Shown piece by piece: positions 43,852-45,377 of a stretch of 45,377 nucleotides of DNA. Position 1 is the first letter of the stretch. Each line of letters starts with the position of its first letter. The stretch comes from an uncultured Clostridia bacterium (GTDB lineage: Bacteria > Bacillota > Clostridia > TANB77 > CAG-508). The notes under the pieces were generated by a model. That model was not told the origin of the DNA. It did no database searches and saw only the letters and a program-made list of their open reading frames with translations. Location of the stretch: assembly GCA_944388695.1 (NCBI GenBank), contig CALXJT010000008.1, positions 1 to 45,377 on the forward strand. The letters are read 5' to 3'. A program made the position numbers and the translations under genes.

Positions 43852-43854
43852 AGA

Positions 43855-43940
43855 CAAAAAAATAGTATGTGCATTGTTTACGGTTACACATACTCAAAAC
43901 AAATGACATCTTCCGAATTCAAGACAATTTGTTTATTGTA
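43855..43940 (-). ncRNA. Candidate small RNA with own promoter and terminator
   Basis: On the minus strand the promoter at 43946-43974 would start a transcript near 43939. About 45-75 bases on, AGTATGTG (43894-43887) pairs with CACATACT (43871-43864) and is followed by ATTTTTTT, a good terminator, giving an RNA of about 80-85 nucleotides. The first part can fold too: ACAAAT with ATTTGT around an inner GTCTT/AAGAT stem and a GAATTCGG loop. No open frame with a ribosome binding site is seen. It does not match a known RNA family that I recognise. Confidence 0.55.
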
Positions 43941-43945
43941 ACTAT

Positions 43946-43974
43946 ATAATAACACCTTTTTCTTTTTTTGTCAA
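43946..43974 (-). promoter_or_regulatory. Promoter for the candidate small RNA
   Basis: On the minus strand a perfect TTGACA (43974-43969), a 17-bp spacer and TATTAT (43951-43946). It is divergent from the plus-strand promoter at 44006. Confidence 0.7.
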
Positions 43975-44005
43975 ATACAATTTTAAAAATTTTTAGCTCA
44001 TAAAA

Positions 44006-44034
44006 TTGACAAAGAAAAAATTTTCTACTACAAT
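44006..44034 (+). promoter_or_regulatory. Promoter upstream of the MazF-like gene
   Basis: A perfect TTGACA (44006-44011), a 17-bp spacer and TACAAT (44029-44034). The next gene starts 273 bases later, implying a long leader. Confidence 0.7.
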
Positions 44035-44040
44035 CAATGC

Positions 44041-44306
44041 AATAAGCATATAGAGGCAAAAACTATGAATATATAATGCATTATCAAATTTTTTACAATC
44101 ACAAATCTTACATATTAGCATATGAGATGAGAATAAACAGAGTGTTTTGCCACCTTTGAAGCTTTAATATATACATGCTATTCATAGCTTTTGGCTTGTG
44201 AGAATAAGAACGGAATTAGTTCTATGATAGAATTAGAATATTAATAAAAAATCAATTGATACCTATTTATGCCTCTAATATAAGTAAGAAAGGAGAGGTA
44301 TTAAAA
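44041..44306 (+). promoter_or_regulatory. Long structured leader or non-coding RNA
   Basis: A region of about 265 bases with no convincing open frame. A long-range stem joins 44054-44071 to 44179-44196 (16 of 18 positions pair) and encloses about 107 bases. This could be a regulatory leader of the downstream gene or a separate non-coding RNA. No known riboswitch or 6S signature was recognised. Confidence 0.4.
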
Positions 44307-45353
44307 ATGAAAGAAAAGATAAAAAATTTATTTCATAGTATAATTGAAAGAATTAAAAAAATACAGAAACAGAAAAAGATATTTGACAATGTAAAAGTTG
44401 GAGATATGTTATGGTGTAATATGCCATTATCAAAAAGAGAGCTTAATATAATAGAAGAAAGTCATAGAATTAGACCATATTTAGTTGTAGAGAAAGAACC
44501 TAATTTTTTATTATGTTATCAGTGTTCTTCCAAAAGTAGAAAAGAACTCAATAATTATGAAGAGTATTGCATTAAAAATAAGAAATACAGAAACAAGAAG
44601 GATAGTTGGATTGATTTAACAAATGTAATAAAAATTAAGATTAAAAATATTGAATCAGAATATATAAAATTAAATCAAATAGATATAAAGAGAATAGAAA
44701 AAAGAATAATAATAGGTCAAAATAGAGGAAATGCTGAATTGATAAGATTTAATGAACCAATATATATAGAAGTTGGTGATGTTATCGTAAGAAATGGAGA
44801 GACATATTTTATTTATTCAGAAGATAATGTAAATATTTATGGATTAAAGATACAAAAAAGAAAAAAAGAAGCACAAGGATTAAAAAAAATTAGGATAAAC
44901 AGAAAAATTTACTATACTGATTTCAAAGAATTAAAAACTATAAAAAGAAATGATGATATTGAAGTTATAAATATTACATACGAAGAAGAAATACTAAAAA
45001 TTTTGAATAAAAAAAACGAACTGAAATCATTAACATATTCACAAATAGAAGAATATAAAATAATTAATAAAGGTGAATTTGAAATTGGTTCAGTATTTGA
45101 ATATGGAAATTCAAAAGTTATGTATCTATATGAAGATAATAATAAATATTATGGAGTAGATTTATTATGGTATGTAATAAAACCAAGAATATTTGAAGTA
45201 AAAAATATCCAAAGAAGAAAATTACTAGAAACAAAAAATTTAGAGGAAGTAAAAAAAGTACTAGAATTCTTAATGGAAAAAAATATTAAAAATAGTCAAA
45301 TTAAAAAAATATATAGATATATAAGAAATCTACTTTTTTCTTCCGTAGCCTAA
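44307..45353 (+). CDS. Protein of unknown function with a possible MazF/PemK-like region
   Basis: A 348-residue protein. After a basic helical N-terminus, residues about 30-140 resemble the PemK/MazF SH3-like barrel: VKVGDMLWCNMPLSK, then HRIRPYLVVEKEPNFLLCYQ, then DSWIDLTNVIKI. This is a weak visual match, not a firm family call. Beta-rich repeats follow (IYIEVGDVIVRNGETYFIY and FEIGSVFEYGNSKVMYLYEDN), each shaped like another small barrel, so it may contain several SH3-like modules. No signal peptide is seen. GAAAGGAGAGG lies before the ATG at 44307. No antitoxin-like gene is adjacent upstream, but a candidate small RNA and long leader are. Confidence 0.55.
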   Translation: MKEKIKNLFHSIIERIKKIQKQKKIFDNVKVGDMLWCNMPLSKRELNIIEESHRIRPYLVVEKEPNFLLCYQCSSKSRKELNNYEEYCIKNKKYRNKKDSWIDLTNVIKIKIKNIESEYIKLNQIDIKRIEKRIIIGQNRGNAELIRFNEPIYIEVGDVIVRNGETYFIYSEDNVNIYGLKIQKRKKEAQGLKKIRINRKIYYTDFKELKTIKRNDDIEVINITYEEEILKILNKKNELKSLTYSQIEEYKIINKGEFEIGSVFEYGNSKVMYLYEDNNKYYGVDLLWYVIKPRIFEVKNIQRRKLLETKNLEEVKKVLEFLMEKNIKNSQIKKIYRYIRNLLFSSVA

Positions 45354-45377
45354 ATATGTTTAAGACAGAACAATAAA

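Noticed and set aside
44041..44250. 6S RNA
   Set aside because: A closing stem is present, but I could not see the central bubble and terminal stem arrangement or any recognisable 6S sequence.

Overview
This 45.4-kb window comes from the chromosome of a very AT-rich, endospore-forming member of the Clostridia (Bacillota). The evidence is a clear spo0A gene, a YtaF-type sporulation membrane protein, AddB, Mfd, SMC, AGGAGG-type ribosome binding sites, near-exclusive AGA arginine codons and heavy ATA isoleucine use in the native genes. Coding strands are strongly A-rich. The closest match in style is an uncultured gut clostridial lineage, but the species cannot be named from this sequence. No rRNA, tRNA, CRISPR array or complete mobile element was seen.

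Layout. 1-0.15 kb: C-terminus of a membrane-anchored protein, then a terminator. 0.27-6.2 kb: a repair-flavoured operon (Ogg-type glycosylase, AddB, PgeF/YfiH, family-4 uracil-DNA glycosylase) behind a promoter with Spo0A-box-like sites. 6.3-7.6 kb: a GltD-type flavoprotein. 7.7-9.7 kb: a divergent pair, a gluzincin-like HEXXH protein and a heptad-repeat coiled-coil protein, with tandem Spo0A-box-like sites between them. 10.1-15.6 kb: leuS, an HD phosphohydrolase and topoisomerase III. 15.6-16.4 kb: two small genes of foreign composition. 16.7-23.1 kb: mfd, a SpoU-family rRNA methylase, an AAA ATPase and a frameshifted trmL. 23.1-23.2 kb: a 71-bp near-perfect palindrome. 23.2-26.2 kb: a NitT/TauT-type ABC importer. 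26.8-27.5 kb: a PD-(D/E)XK-like protein. 27.8-31.4 kb: smc. 31.5-35.0 kb: ytaF and a calcium-type P-ATPase, then a 42-bp tandem repeat. 35.4-36.5 kb: a divergent pair of foreign-composition genes. 36.7-37.9 kb: rpsF-ssb-rpsR. 38.1-38.9 kb: another foreign gene with an internal duplication. 39.1-42.4 kb: a methionine gamma-lyase-family protein, an HI0933-type flavoprotein and a YigZ protein. 42.5-43.3 kb: spo0A behind a large leader hairpin. 43.5-44.3 kb: a decayed integrase, a candidate small RNA and a structured leader. 44.3-45.35 kb: a protein with a possible MazF-like region.

How it fits together. Most of the window is housekeeping: DNA repair and recombination, chromosome organisation, translation and small-molecule transport. 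Two threads stand out. First, an identical 12-mer TGTCGAATTTTG, containing the canonical Spo0A box TGTCGAA, occurs three times, each time between genes and upstream of a promoter-like sequence, and the window itself encodes Spo0A. This suggests a local Spo0A regulon covering the repair operon, the coiled-coil/metallopeptidase pair and the nuclease-like gene. Second, five isolated genes of unfamiliar sequence and higher GC codon use sit between native operons as promoter-gene-terminator units, four of them with a TTGAC(A/T)-N17-TATAAT promoter. They look like horizontally acquired single-gene cassettes and are the best candidates here for undescribed biology.
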